This document shows, piece after piece, positions 32,139 to 41,020 of a stretch of DNA of 64,000 nt. The notes below the pieces were generated by a model, which was given only the letters and a program-made list of their open reading frames with translations, ran no database searches and was not told the origin of the DNA. Every line of letters begins with the position of its first letter. Positions within the stretch are counted from its first letter, which is position 1. The stretch is from Emergencia sp. (GTDB lineage Bacteria > Bacillota > Clostridia > Peptostreptococcales > Anaerovoracaceae): NCBI GenBank assembly GCA_022767345.1, contig JALEOD010000025.1, positions 1 through 64,000 of the forward strand, read 5' to 3'. The translations under genes and the position numbers were made by a program.

Positions 32139-32844
32139 TGCAGCTGTCTCCAAATACTTTCTTATGTATCTTGTCAAAGAGCCGTTCTGGCAGCTTGTAG
32201 GCATTACAGTGCATGCTCAGGGCGAAACAGCAAAGAGCGACGGCAATACCTCCAAAGACATCGACGATATAGTGCTGCTTGGTAAACTGCGTAGAGATGA
32301 AAATCAGAATTGCAAAAATCAGGGTTCCATAGCGGTAAGCTTTGGGAATCGCAGTACATTTTCTGATACCCAGATAGCACATCAGACTTGCCAGACAGTG
32401 GATGGATGGGAATAAGTCATAAGGCAAATCCACAGAATAGATAAACGCCATGGCATTATCCCAAAAACCGTCGCCGATGATTTCCGGTCTCACATTGGTG
32501 GTCGGTATCAAAAGAAAGAAAATTCCGCAGATCAGTCGCGCAAGCATATCAGCAAATACAAACCGGTACCAGAATTCTTTAGTATTAGCTTTTGCCGTCA
32601 GGGCATAACTGATGACCCAGAATGGAAAGCTTAGTACATAAATGGATACCCAGATAGGACAAAAGGGCACGCTGCGGTCAAAGTCCGTGGTAAAGTCATA
32701 ATGATAAAGGTCTGCGCCCAGATGCTGCGTAATGGAGTAGACGAGACAGTTCCATACAAAACAGCCTATCAATGAAAAAAACGCATAGGCAGGAATCCAC
32801 TTGTCCATATGCGTTCCGTACCAGTTCTGAAATTTCTTCTTCAT
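32128..32844 (-). CDS. PAP2-family membrane phosphatase
   Basis: The 238-aa protein has about six helices and the three phosphatase motifs: TNVRP (degenerate first motif), PSIHC (second, conserved His) and STQFTKQHYIVD (third, with His and Asp). It probably dephosphorylates a lipid phosphate such as phosphatidate, PGP or undecaprenyl diphosphate. It leads the phospholipid operon and has a SigA promoter at 32883-32911. Confidence 0.82.
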   Translation of the reverse strand: MKKKFQNWYGTHMDKWIPAYAFFSLIGCFVWNCLVYSITQHLGADLYHYDFTTDFDRSVPFCPIWVSIYVLSFPFWVISYALTAKANTKEFWYRFVFADMLARLICGIFFLLIPTTNVRPEIIGDGFWDNAMAFIYSVDLPYDLFPSIHCLASLMCYLGIRKCTAIPKAYRYGTLIFAILIFISTQFTKQHYIVDVFGGIAVALCCFALSMHCNAYKLPERLFDKIHKKVFGDSCNES

Positions 32845-32882
32845 CTCTTTTTCCCGTTTCCCTAATAAAATTCGTCTATTAT

Positions 32883-32911
32883 AGTATATCCTACTAAAGT
32901 CTTATTTTCAA
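32883..32911 (-). promoter_or_regulatory. SigA promoter of the phospholipid operon
   Basis: TTGAAA (32911-32906) and TATACT (32888-32883) are 17 bases apart on the minus strand, about 40 bases before ATG 32844. Confidence 0.7.
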
Positions 32912-32979
32912 GAAAAACGGGAAAAGCTAAGAAAATCTTAAGATTTAGTCGAATTTTCTCGTAAGATGTCGAGAGGAAT

Positions 32980-33213
32980 TTACGACCGGAAGATAATCAT
33001 GTCTTCGCCGATTTTTACGATGGATTCCCACGGAAGCTGCATGGTGTCATGGGCTGTGCCGAAGCGGCTTTTCGATACAAAGTTAGGCACAAGAAGCGCT
33101 CTGATTTTTCCCGTCTGCTCATCAAAGAGAATTTCCGCGTCCCAGAAAGAACCGTGGCGGCTGCCTTTGGAAAGGTCGATGACCTCTTTATCTCCGATTT
33201 CACTTAACAGCAT
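32980..33213 (-). CDS. ylmC: YlmC/YmxH-family PRC-barrel protein
   Basis: The 77-aa protein has the single PRC-barrel pattern MLLSEIGDKEVIDL.., DAEILFDEQTGKI and C-terminal PWESIVKIGEDMII. YlmC/YmxH proteins are conserved in spore-forming Bacillota; one paralogue is linked to sporulation, but the molecular role is not settled. AAAGGATG precedes ATG 33213. It is divergent from tepA across 58 bp. Confidence 0.85.
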   Translation of the reverse strand: MLLSEIGDKEVIDLSKGSRHGSFWDAEILFDEQTGKIRALLVPNFVSKSRFGTAHDTMQLPWESIVKIGEDMIIFRS

Positions 33214-33271
33214 AAATTACACATCCTTTGCAAATAATATATTTAAATTTTACGACGAAAGGGTGAAAAAT

Positions 33272-33952
33272 ATGAGTGAAGAAAAGGAAAAGCAGGAAGA
33301 AAAAAAGGAAACCAGCGATCTGATCAAGGAACTGGGCATTTTAACCACCGGCACAAATTTTCAGTCTGATTACCAGTATATCAACATTATCGGCAGCATT
33401 GAGGGGCACACCACACTGCCCAGTGACAACAAGACGACCAAATATGAGCATCTGATTCCTCAGCTGGTAGTGGTAGAGGAAAATCCCGACATTAAAGGGC
33501 TGCTGCTGATTTTAAATACCGTAGGCGGTGATGTGGAGGCTGGCCTTGCCCTTGCGGAATTGATTGCGTCCATGTCAAAACCAACTGTTACGCTGGTCAT
33601 TGGCGGCGGTCACAGTATCGGCATACCTTTGGCCGTTTCCGCAAACTATTCCTTTGTGGCGGAGACTGCAACTATGACGATGCATCCAATTAGAACCAGC
33701 GGAACACTGATTACGGCGGATTCAACTTTTGAATACATGAGAAAAACTCAGGAGCGGGTGGTGGACTTTATTGTAAAACACTCCCACGCATCGAAATCCG
33801 ATGTAGAAGAAAAGATGAATCAGACGGGAAATATGTCCAACGATGTGGGAACGGTACTATTCGGTCCCGACGCTGTAAAAATGGGGCTCATCGACGAAAT
33901 CGGCGGCCTTAGCTGCGCTCTGAAAAAATTGAAAGAATTAACAAATAAATAA
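33272..33952 (+). CDS. tepA: ClpP-like serine protease, TepA type
   Basis: The 226-aa cytoplasmic protein of the ClpP/crotonase fold has the catalytic Ser in IGGGHSIGIPLAV and a His in TMTMHPIRTSG. A charged N-terminus (about 25 residues) precedes the core. In Bacillus, TepA relatives affect protein secretion and spore small acid-soluble protein turnover. ATG 33272 with GAAAGGGTG is right: the frame is open to 32966, but that part is the antisense of ylmC. Confidence 0.85.
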   Translation: MSEEKEKQEEKKETSDLIKELGILTTGTNFQSDYQYINIIGSIEGHTTLPSDNKTTKYEHLIPQLVVVEENPDIKGLLLILNTVGGDVEAGLALAELIASMSKPTVTLVIGGGHSIGIPLAVSANYSFVAETATMTMHPIRTSGTLITADSTFEYMRKTQERVVDFIVKHSHASKSDVEEKMNQTGNMSNDVGTVLFGPDAVKMGLIDEIGGLSCALKKLKELTNK

Positions 33953-33970
33953 AATTATAGGAAATAATGG

Positions 33971-33999
33971 TTGACAGTTATTTACAAAAATGATACTAT
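33971..33999 (+). promoter_or_regulatory. SigA promoter of the Tad pilus operon
   Basis: TTGACA (33971-33976) and TACTAT (33994-33999) are 17 bases apart, followed by AGAAAGGAGGGATAG and ATG 34024. It is the only strong promoter seen for the cluster up to 41185. Confidence 0.75.
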
Positions 34000-34023
34000 A
34001 TCCCTACAGAAAGGAGGGATAGT

Positions 34024-35115
34024 ATGGAAATTGTAAAAGTAGGCATTCTTTTGGAAGACAGGGCATTTGCGCAGGCGCTTTCCATCGCCTTGTCCAGAGA
34101 GGACAGCTGTATGCGGTTTTATCTCCTTGACAGCGCTGCTGAAGGAGAATCCTGCGACCTGATTTTGGCTGAGCGGCCTTCTTCCGATGAGAAAGTCATC
34201 GAACTTGTCCGTGATTCAGAGGCGGTCCGGTATACGGGAGATCCGCCCTATAAGCTGTACCGGTATATGGAGAGTCAGAATTTAATCAACAGCCTGCTTT
34301 TTATTTATTTTAAAGTGACAGGTAAAGTCATTGAAACCAAAGGTGATACCAGCTGCAAGCTGGTGGTGTTTCTGGGAGAAAGCGGCGGCTGCGGTACTAC
34401 GTCGGCTGCCCTTGCCACAGCCTGCATGCTGCACCGGATTTACGGCAGCAAATCTCTATATCTGAACCTCTGTCCCATCGATGATTCCAGAAAATATTTT
34501 TCAGAAGAGGGAGAGGAGAGTCTGATGAAACTGCTTTATTATCTGGACCAGGAGAAAGAGTTTCCCATCGGCGCCTTTATTACAGAGCGGGAGGAACTGG
34601 ATTTTGTCAATACCGGCATCATCAATTCCTATTTCAATGAGATGAAGCCATTTCTCATGCGGCGTTTTCTGCATAAAATCGATCAGCTTGGGAAATATGA
34701 TTTTCTCATTGTGGATATGGGAAATCATCTTAGCCGGGAAAACAGGAAAATGCTGAGTTATGCGGACTGTGCCGTCATGCTTTGCGACAGTCAGAGAGTT
34801 CGTCCCGGGAAATATAGGCAGAGGATTGCCCGGGAAATATTTAAGCGGGTGGAGGCAGGAAGACTTTTGCGGGTGGAAAATTTTGCCGGTGATATGCCTT
34901 GCAGTCAGGAGATGGAGATAGAGGCGGAGACGCTGGTCATTTCGACCCAGCAGGATGTAGATCTTCGCCTTGAGAAAAATTACGGCATGGAAATCGGTAT
35001 ATTAGCCAGGGAAATCATGGAAGGAGGCGTTCATGGAGACGGAAAGTGCTGCATACCTAGAGGAGAAGACGGCAAGGGTGCGGGAGCGGATTCTTGCGGC
35101 AAAGGAAAATCTTAA
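34024..35115 (+). CDS. tadZ: TadZ/CpaE-like pilus assembly ATPase
   Basis: TadZ localises the Tad secretion machine. The 363-aa protein has an N-terminal receiver-like domain (about 1-85) and a ParA/MinD-type domain beginning LVVFLGESGGCGTTS near 115. The P-loop is unusual: SGGCGTT has no lysine where KGGxGKT would be, so ATPase activity may be lost or altered. YDFLIVDMG is Walker B-like. The last 83 bases overlap tadA, so the extreme C-terminus (rich in Gly, Cys, Lys) is constrained by that frame. Confidence 0.8.
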   Translation: MEIVKVGILLEDRAFAQALSIALSREDSCMRFYLLDSAAEGESCDLILAERPSSDEKVIELVRDSEAVRYTGDPPYKLYRYMESQNLINSLLFIYFKVTGKVIETKGDTSCKLVVFLGESGGCGTTSAALATACMLHRIYGSKSLYLNLCPIDDSRKYFSEEGEESLMKLLYYLDQEKEFPIGAFITEREELDFVNTGIINSYFNEMKPFLMRRFLHKIDQLGKYDFLIVDMGNHLSRENRKMLSYADCAVMLCDSQRVRPGKYRQRIAREIFKRVEAGRLLRVENFAGDMPCSQEMEIEAETLVISTQQDVDLRLEKNYGMEIGILAREIMEGGVHGDGKCCIPRGEDGKGAGADSCGKGKS

Positions 35116-36235
35116 TCCTGAGGAAGCGATGGAAATCATCGAAGAGGTTGTCTTTGCGGATGGGGAGGAACTTGAACTTTCTCAGCTGCACAGCATAATT
35201 CGAAAAATTTATGCCAGGACCAGAAGCAAGTTTGGAATTTTAGAGGAGTACATAGAGGATGAATCCATCAACGAAATTATGATTAACGGAAAGGACCATT
35301 TTTTTCTGGAAACCGGCGGCGATATGGACAGAGCGGCGGAGACCTTTGATTCTACCGATGAGCTTGAGGAAATTATCCGAAATATCGCGGCAGGCGTGCA
35401 CAGGGAAATCAACGAAATGCACCCGATTCTGGACGCAAGGCTGCCCGGCGGCAGCAGAGTCAACGCGGTCTATAAGAATGTGGCGGCAGGGGGTCCTGCT
35501 CTCACCATCAGAAAATTTGCCAGAGAGCGGATTACCATGGAGGAGATGGTAAGGAGCGGCACACTGACGGAGTCCTGCGCATCCTATCTGAAGACGCTGG
35601 TAAGCTGCGGCTATAACATCTTTGTCAGCGGCGGAACATCGTCGGGAAAGACTACCTTTCTCAATGCGCTGTCGGACTTTATTCCGCCCAAAGAAAGGGT
35701 CATCGTCATCGAGGATTCTACGGAACTTGCAATGTCTCACATCGCAAATCTGGTGCAGATGGAGTGCCGCAATGCCAATACTATGGGACAGGGCATGATT
35801 TCTATGGACATGCTCATTAAGACCAGTCTGCGTATGCGGCCCGACCGGATTATTGTGGGTGAGGTCAGAGGCAAGGAAGTGGCGGACATGATGCAGGCCA
35901 TGAACACAGGTCATGACGGCTGTCTTGCCACGGGACACGGAAATTCTGTCTCCGGCATGCTCAGGAGGCTTGAGGCCATGTACCTGATGGGGGTACAGAT
36001 TCCCATGGATGCCATCAGAGCGCAGATTGTGGAAGGCATTGATATCATGATTCATCTGGGCAGGCTGCCCGGCGGCGCGCGAAAAGTCCTGGAGGTGCAG
36101 GAACTGGTGGACTTTGAAAACGGAAAGTACGTTTTAAACCCGCTTTTCCTCATGGATGAGAGCAGGCATCTCTGCGAGACCGGAAATTCCCTTGTTAATC
36201 AGTCCAAGCTCCATCTTAGAGGCGGTGTTCTATGA
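35033..36235 (+). CDS. tadA: TadA/CpaF pilus secretion ATPase
   Basis: The 400-aa ATPase powers Tad pilus extension. An N-terminal domain (about 1-150) is followed by the RecA-like core with Walker A GGTSSGKTT (about 198-206), an Asp-box (IEDSTEL), Walker B IIVGEVRGKE and a His-box (TGHDGCLATGHGNS). ATG 35033 has GGAGG upstream and lies inside tadZ; its stop overlaps tadB by 4 bases, so all are coupled. Confidence 0.92.
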   Translation: METESAAYLEEKTARVRERILAAKENLNPEEAMEIIEEVVFADGEELELSQLHSIIRKIYARTRSKFGILEEYIEDESINEIMINGKDHFFLETGGDMDRAAETFDSTDELEEIIRNIAAGVHREINEMHPILDARLPGGSRVNAVYKNVAAGGPALTIRKFARERITMEEMVRSGTLTESCASYLKTLVSCGYNIFVSGGTSSGKTTFLNALSDFIPPKERVIVIEDSTELAMSHIANLVQMECRNANTMGQGMISMDMLIKTSLRMRPDRIIVGEVRGKEVADMMQAMNTGHDGCLATGHGNSVSGMLRRLEAMYLMGVQIPMDAIRAQIVEGIDIMIHLGRLPGGARKVLEVQELVDFENGKYVLNPLFLMDESRHLCETGNSLVNQSKLHLRGGVL

Positions 36236-36987
36236 TTTCTGCGGTCAGTGATTACGATATTTATCAGCCGGACAGAAAGGAGAAAATGGCCGCCGGCGCA
36301 GGATTCGCGCTGCTGTGCAGCTTCTGCGGCTATATCTTTTATGGAACCTTGCTGTGGGGCTTAATGTTTCCTTTTCTGTATCCGAAGATGTTGTATGTGT
36401 ATTGCCGTTTTCGGGCAGAACGCAGAAAGAGGGAACTTTTGGGGCAGTTTCGGGATTTGCTGTTCAGCCTGTCTGCGTCTTTTTCCACAGGGCGGCATAT
36501 GGAGGAAGCCATGGAAGAGGCCCTTGTCAATCTGCAGGAAATTTACGGACCGAAAGCGCTGCTGGTCTGCGAATTGTCAGGCATGCTGCGGAAGATGAGG
36601 CAGACCGGGCAGGCGGACATTTCTGTTTGGGAGGATTTTGCGGCCCGCAGCCATCTTTCAGATATCATGGATTTTACGCAGGTCTTTCGCGCAGTCAGGG
36701 AGACGGGCGGGGATCTGGTCTTTGCAGTCAATAAGGCGGCGGCTGTCATCGGGGACAAAATCGCCGTAGAAGGGGAAATTAAAACCATGATATCCCAGAA
36801 AAAGCTGGAGGGAAGACTGATTACCGCAATGCCGGTTTTCATCGTCTTATTTCTGCAGATGACTTCTCCCGACTATCTGGAGGTGATGTACGGGACTTTC
36901 GCTGGAAGGATTCTGATGACTTTGGCCCTTTCCGCAACGGTGCTTGCTTATGTGATGATAGAAAGGATTACAGCCATTGAAGTTTAA
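36232..36987 (+). CDS. tadB: TadB-like inner-membrane platform protein
   Basis: This 251-aa protein has one T2SSF domain (about 65-190, RELLGQFRDLLFSLSASFSTGRHMEEA) flanked by membrane helices near 25-45 and 195-245. It forms the platform that couples TadA to pilin polymerisation, together with TadC. The start overlaps the tadA stop (ATGA type). Confidence 0.85.
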   Translation: MISAVSDYDIYQPDRKEKMAAGAGFALLCSFCGYIFYGTLLWGLMFPFLYPKMLYVYCRFRAERRKRELLGQFRDLLFSLSASFSTGRHMEEAMEEALVNLQEIYGPKALLVCELSGMLRKMRQTGQADISVWEDFAARSHLSDIMDFTQVFRAVRETGGDLVFAVNKAAAVIGDKIAVEGEIKTMISQKKLEGRLITAMPVFIVLFLQMTSPDYLEVMYGTFAGRILMTLALSATVLAYVMIERITAIEV

Positions 36988-37969
36988 AGAAAACAAGGAG
37001 TATCGGGCTCTGGTTTCCTTTTGCAGGGAAAACAGAAAGACTGTGCTGATTCTCGGTATAGCCGTGCTGCTTCTGTCAGCAGTGCAGGTGGCCGCGCAGA
37101 GACAGCAGAGCAGCATATATGTGACAGGAAAAAATGGAACGGTGATGGGACTTTCTCTTACTGATAGGGAGGGTGGTCAGTCGGTGCCTCTTGTCATTGA
37201 AGCGGAGAAAGACGGCGTGCGCACTAAGGTAGAGGTGATTTTGACTTTTTCGGAAGAAGCCTCTTCTGCGGAAATGGTGAAAAGACCCCAGTCTGCGGAG
37301 CAGCTTCTGCAGTCAGAGTTAAAAGCCCTTTCTCAAAAGCTGGAGGAAGAGGAGGGAAGTCTCATTGCACTGCCATCACAGCTTGATGACGGGACGAGGC
37401 TTATCTGGTCGAGGGAGGGAAATTCCCGCTTTCTGCTCATCTTGCTTCTTTTCCCGCTGGCAGTCCTTGCCCTTTATCAGAATCAAAAAGAGCAGGAAAA
37501 GGCAAAGCAAAAGAAAGTGACTGCGGAAATCCGCAGAGAACTGCCAGGATTTAACAATCAGCTGCTGCTTCTTTTAAACAGCGGACTGATTTTCAATGAC
37601 GCCTTTACAAGAATTGCGGCAGGGTATGAAGCAAGGCAGCGAAAAAGCGTGCTGGGAGATGTTGTCTGCCGGATTAGAAAAGAGTCCTTGGAAACGGGAG
37701 ACAGCCTGATTACCGTCATGGGACGCTGCAGCAAGAACATGCAAGTCCGTGAGTTTACGCGCATGGTAAATGTAATGACAGACAATCAGTTCAAAGGCGT
37801 GAATCTCACCGAAAAGCTGGAAAGTGAGCGGGATCTGCTCTGGGAGCAGAGAAAGAAGACCGCGGAGGAACGGGGAAAAGCAGCGGAAACCAAGCTGGCA
37901 TTTCCTCTGGCGATTCTGCTGCTGGTGCTGATTCTGATTACAGCGGCGCCGGCAATGCTGCAGATGTAA
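36977..37969 (+). CDS. tadC: TadC-like platform protein with an extra N-terminal domain
   Basis: The C-terminal half is a T2SSF domain (about 190-300, ELPGFNNQLLLLLNSGL) with membrane helices near 150-165 and 310-330. The N-terminal half is unusual: a helix at about 21-37, then a roughly 110-residue soluble segment predicted to lie outside, which normal TadC proteins lack. The start is TTG 36977, 11 bases inside tadB, with AAAGGA at good spacing. The soluble part could be a pilus-channel or cell-wall contact; no family recognised. Confidence 0.78.
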   Translation: MKFKENKEYRALVSFCRENRKTVLILGIAVLLLSAVQVAAQRQQSSIYVTGKNGTVMGLSLTDREGGQSVPLVIEAEKDGVRTKVEVILTFSEEASSAEMVKRPQSAEQLLQSELKALSQKLEEEEGSLIALPSQLDDGTRLIWSREGNSRFLLILLLFPLAVLALYQNQKEQEKAKQKKVTAEIRRELPGFNNQLLLLLNSGLIFNDAFTRIAAGYEARQRKSVLGDVVCRIRKESLETGDSLITVMGRCSKNMQVREFTRMVNVMTDNQFKGVNLTEKLESERDLLWEQRKKTAEERGKAAETKLAFPLAILLLVLILITAAPAMLQM

Positions 37970-37999
37970 TTTTAAAATATGGAAAGGAGTATACATAGG

Positions 38000-38140
38000 A
38001 TGAAAGCATTAAAAAACAAAAAAGGCATGGAGCTGGTACAGGTAGCGATTTTAATCGCCCTTGCCGTGGCCCTGGGGCTGATTTTTAAGACAGAGATTAC
38101 CACCTTTGTCAACAACACCTTCAAAGGACTCAACGGCTGA
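38000..38140 (+). CDS. flp: Flp-type major pilin, 46 aa
   Basis: The short frame starts at ATG 38000 behind GGAAAGGAG. It reads MKALKNKKGMELVQVAI, then a hydrophobic helix and a short TFVNNTFKG tail. A basic leader ending KKG, followed by E at position +2 and a long helix, is the pattern of class III/Flp prepilins cut by a TadV-type peptidase; none is in the window. Its stop overlaps the next start (TGATG). Confidence 0.85.
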   Translation: MKALKNKKGMELVQVAILIALAVALGLIFKTEITTFVNNTFKGLNG

Positions 38141-38499
38141 TGAAGAAATTTACTGCGAAAAAGAGGCATATTGCGAAAGCCGTGATGGGAAATCGGCGGG
38201 GCAGTGAGATGATAGAGGCGGCTGCAGTGCTTCCTCTTCTGATTCTGCTGATTCTCAGTCTCATTTTGCTAATCGTTTACTATTATGCCTGTATCAGCTG
38301 TCAGGTGAATCTCCACCAGTCGCTGCTGGAGGAGGCCGCTGAAAGCCGGGCAATCTATAAAAAACTGGAAGCGCGAGAGGACGTCTCAAAACCGTTGAGA
38401 GGCGCCAGCAGTATCATCATGGGAAAAGAAATTTCCGGCAGGATTTACGCGATGCGTCCTGCGCAAATCATCAGACTGGGGGGAGGCGGCGGGCATTGA
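38140..38499 (+). CDS. TadE-like pseudopilin
   Basis: The 119-aa protein has a basic leader, the GSEMIEAAAVLPLL cleavage and helix pattern of TadE/TadG-type minor pilins (about 21-48), and a short outside domain. ATG 38140 overlaps the flp stop. It would sit at the pilus base or tip; the partner is the next gene. Confidence 0.75.
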   Translation: MKKFTAKKRHIAKAVMGNRRGSEMIEAAAVLPLLILLILSLILLIVYYYACISCQVNLHQSLLEEAAESRAIYKKLEAREDVSKPLRGASSIIMGKEISGRIYAMRPAQIIRLGGGGGH

Positions 38500-39719
38500 T
38501 TTTCAGGAATAAAAAGGGCTCCGTCACTGTCTTCATCTGCATTTTTTTCGTGTCTCTGGTCTGGCTGATTCTCATCTTTGCGGGCGTTTCTAAGGAAAAA
38601 GCGGCAGCAGGAAGCACCAGAGCTCTTTGCAGCCTTTGGGCGGATTCGGTGCTGGCGGAGTATGATTTGAATCTGCAGGGGCGATATCAGCTCTTCGGCT
38701 TTTACGGCTATCCGGCGGAGGTAAAGGAGAAGCTTGCTTTTTATGCCAAGGACTCCTTTGACCGGAAAAAATACATCGATTATCAGGTAAAAAGCTGCAG
38801 CTTGTATGACTACAGTCTGGTAAATACAGATGTATTTGCCGGGCAGATAGAGGCGGCGGGAAAGCTTGCCTTTACGGAGAAGTTTCAAAAACCGGAGAGG
38901 ACGATTACGCCGGTACATGATTATACGGGACCTTCTGCAGCGTCTGCGCTCTTTGAAGATTTGCCCTCGGAAGGCTCCAGTAAAGGATACTCTCTGTCTG
39001 CGGTGAAAAATCTTCTGAGTTCGGCCTCTTCCATCGGTGAGGCTTTAGAAAAGAGCGGGGAAAACTGGCATGTGAACCAGTACATATTCGCGTACTTTAA
39101 AGATGCCGCAGACGATAAGGGGCTGGGACCGACTTATCTGAGCGGAGAAATCGAATACATTATCTGCGGCAAGAAAAGCGACAGCGCCAATCAAAGGGCG
39201 CTGAAGAGGCGGATTGTGGCGCTTAGGGAAGCTATGAATCTGGCTTATCTGCTGAAAGATCCGGTAAAGAGCAATGAAGCGCTGCTTGCTGCGGAGCTTT
39301 TAACGCCGGGACCTGCGGCGCTGGTGACGCAGAAAGCCCTTCTTTCCGCCTGGGCTCTTGCAGAGAGTTACAATGATTACCAGCTTTTAGTCCATGGGAA
39401 GAAAGTGCCGGTGATGAAGTCTGAACAGAACTGGGCGGTAGACCTTGAATCTGTTATCGCAAACCAGACGGACGGCTATATCGATACCGGCGCTGACACA
39501 GGAGAAACTTATGGAGACTATCTGCGGCTGTTCACCTATACTATGGATGCGCAGGTCAGACTTTTGCGCATGATGGATTTGATACAGATTAACATGAGGC
39601 GGTTTTATTACGAGGACTTTCTGCTTAGAGAATATAACGGAGGGCTTGCCTTTGTGATGACGGTCAACGGAAAGGATTATGAAACGGAAAGGGCTTATGA
39701 ACATCAGGAAAAGGACTAG
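38496..39719 (+). CDS. Large TadG-like pilus-associated protein (DUF5702-like)
   Basis: This 407-aa protein has one N-terminal helix after KKGSVTVFICIFFVS, the leader/helix pattern of TadG-type minor pilins. A long outside domain with no recognised catalytic motif follows. It resembles DUF5702 proteins found in clostridial Tad loci; I infer a minor pilin or pilus adhesin. The start is TTG 38496, overlapping the upstream stop by 4 bases, with GGAGG at 38482-38486. Confidence 0.68.
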   Translation: MIFRNKKGSVTVFICIFFVSLVWLILIFAGVSKEKAAAGSTRALCSLWADSVLAEYDLNLQGRYQLFGFYGYPAEVKEKLAFYAKDSFDRKKYIDYQVKSCSLYDYSLVNTDVFAGQIEAAGKLAFTEKFQKPERTITPVHDYTGPSAASALFEDLPSEGSSKGYSLSAVKNLLSSASSIGEALEKSGENWHVNQYIFAYFKDAADDKGLGPTYLSGEIEYIICGKKSDSANQRALKRRIVALREAMNLAYLLKDPVKSNEALLAAELLTPGPAALVTQKALLSAWALAESYNDYQLLVHGKKVPVMKSEQNWAVDLESVIANQTDGYIDTGADTGETYGDYLRLFTYTMDAQVRLLRMMDLIQINMRRFYYEDFLLREYNGGLAFVMTVNGKDYETERAYEHQEKD

Positions 39720-40476
39720 GAAAACATCTTGGCGGCGAAGTCTGCGCCGCGGCAGCTATATCGTGGAGGCCGCCATCGTCATGCCGATTTTTATCGCGGC
39801 GACAGTGGCACTGATGTCGCTGGTTCCAACCTTTGCTGCCTGTGAAAATCTGGTATTTTCCGCGGCGGATGAAATGCGCATGGAGTCGGTCAAGAGCGCT
39901 TTCCGTAAAAATCCCGCGGCGCTGCCGGTTTTGGTAAAGAACAGAATCTGCGGGGAGAATCCGAGGATGGATTCCTGTCAGGTTATCTTTTACAGATATT
40001 TATATCAGGATAACGGCATAGAGGATTTACTTCTTTTGGATTTGCGCGCGGCTTTTTCGGAGAACAGTCCGGCAGGGGTCTTTGACGCGATTCGCTTCGA
40101 CGCCAGGCTCAAAGGAAGAGCCTTTACAGGAAAGATTCACAAGACACCGCCCGGCGCGGGGCAGGCAGAGGACGATACAATCGTATATGTTTTTCCCGAG
40201 TGGGGCACCAGGTACCACGGAAAGCACTGCACCTATATCAAAGCAAACTGCCAGATGGTGTATCTGTCACAGGATACAAAAAAAGGGTATACGCCATGTT
40301 CACTATGTAATGCCAGTTTCGCCCAAATCGGCAGCCCGGTGTTCTGTTTTACGGAAAACGGCAGGGTATACCATCTGGCAGAGTGCAGAGTTGTAGAGCG
40401 GTACTATGTGGAAATGGAGAAAGGAAAGGCGATCAGTCAGGGCTACACGCCCTGTTCTAAATGCGGAGGTGAATAA
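39679..40476 (+). CDS. TadE-like protein with duplicated Cys/His motifs
   Basis: The 265-aa protein starts as a minor pilin (RRGSYIVEAAIVMP and a helix, about 24-48). Near 180-215 and 228-263 it carries two similar motifs, YHGKHCTYI..GYTPCSLC and YHLAECRVV..GYTPCSKC. Each has one His and three Cys in the Y-H-x3-C-xn-GYTPC-x2-C pattern, suggesting two small metal sites outside the cell. ATG 39679 (AAAGGATT) or ATG 39697 (GAAAGGGCTT) may be used; both overlap the upstream gene. Confidence 0.7.
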   Translation: MKRKGLMNIRKRTRKTSWRRSLRRGSYIVEAAIVMPIFIAATVALMSLVPTFAACENLVFSAADEMRMESVKSAFRKNPAALPVLVKNRICGENPRMDSCQVIFYRYLYQDNGIEDLLLLDLRAAFSENSPAGVFDAIRFDARLKGRAFTGKIHKTPPGAGQAEDDTIVYVFPEWGTRYHGKHCTYIKANCQMVYLSQDTKKGYTPCSLCNASFAQIGSPVFCFTENGRVYHLAECRVVERYYVEMEKGKAISQGYTPCSKCGGE

Positions 40477-41004
40477 ATGAACAGTTACATGACGGTCAGA
40501 TATGGGCAGGAGGAAATTGCCGATTATATTGTGGAGATTCTCTCTCTGGGGCTTTGCAGTCTGTTCCTTCCCGCAGGTTTTGTGGAGGAAGCGGGAGTGA
40601 GAACCTGTAGCTATAAGACGGAGGGCTACAGACCCCTTTCTTCCGTTTCGTCACTGCCTACGGAGGCAATTTTATCTGTGGCAATCAGTCTCCTTCACGG
40701 CGCCTATGAGTGTGAGAAACATTGTATCTTTTCTGAGGTCTTTGCTATGGAGACGGACTGCATCTTTGTAGACCAGGGATTTAACCGAATTAAAATGATT
40801 TATCGGAAAAAGACGGAAGGTACGGCCTTTTCCAAGGATTTAGCAGCTCTTTTGATGACGCTTTCAGAGAAGGGCACGGCCGCAGGAAAGGGCTACATAG
40901 AAAATGCGGCAGAATTTCTGGTTTCTGATGGGTATGGTTATAAAGCCCAGCTGCATCATCTGGAAAATCTGCGCAGAGAAGTGTATCTGTGCGGCGTGGA
41001 ATAA
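40477..41004 (+). CDS. Cytoplasmic protein of unknown function in the Tad operon (DUF6382-like)
   Basis: This 175-aa soluble protein starts directly after the upstream TAA. It has no membrane segment and no catalytic motif that I recognise. Its beginning (MTVRYGQEEIADYIVEIL..) is reminiscent of DUF6382 domains, which in relatives sit in front of FHA domains near Tad genes; no FHA part is present here. It may be a regulatory or assembly factor of the pilus system. Confidence 0.6.
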   Translation: MNSYMTVRYGQEEIADYIVEILSLGLCSLFLPAGFVEEAGVRTCSYKTEGYRPLSSVSSLPTEAILSVAISLLHGAYECEKHCIFSEVFAMETDCIFVDQGFNRIKMIYRKKTEGTAFSKDLAALLMTLSEKGTAAGKGYIENAAEFLVSDGYGYKAQLHHLENLRREVYLCGVE

Positions 41005-41020
41005 GGGAGAAGGCGGGCAG

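Noticed and set aside
32966-33271. N-terminal extension of tepA
   Set aside because: The sequence is the antisense of ylmC. ATG 33272 has its own ribosome site and matches homologue length.
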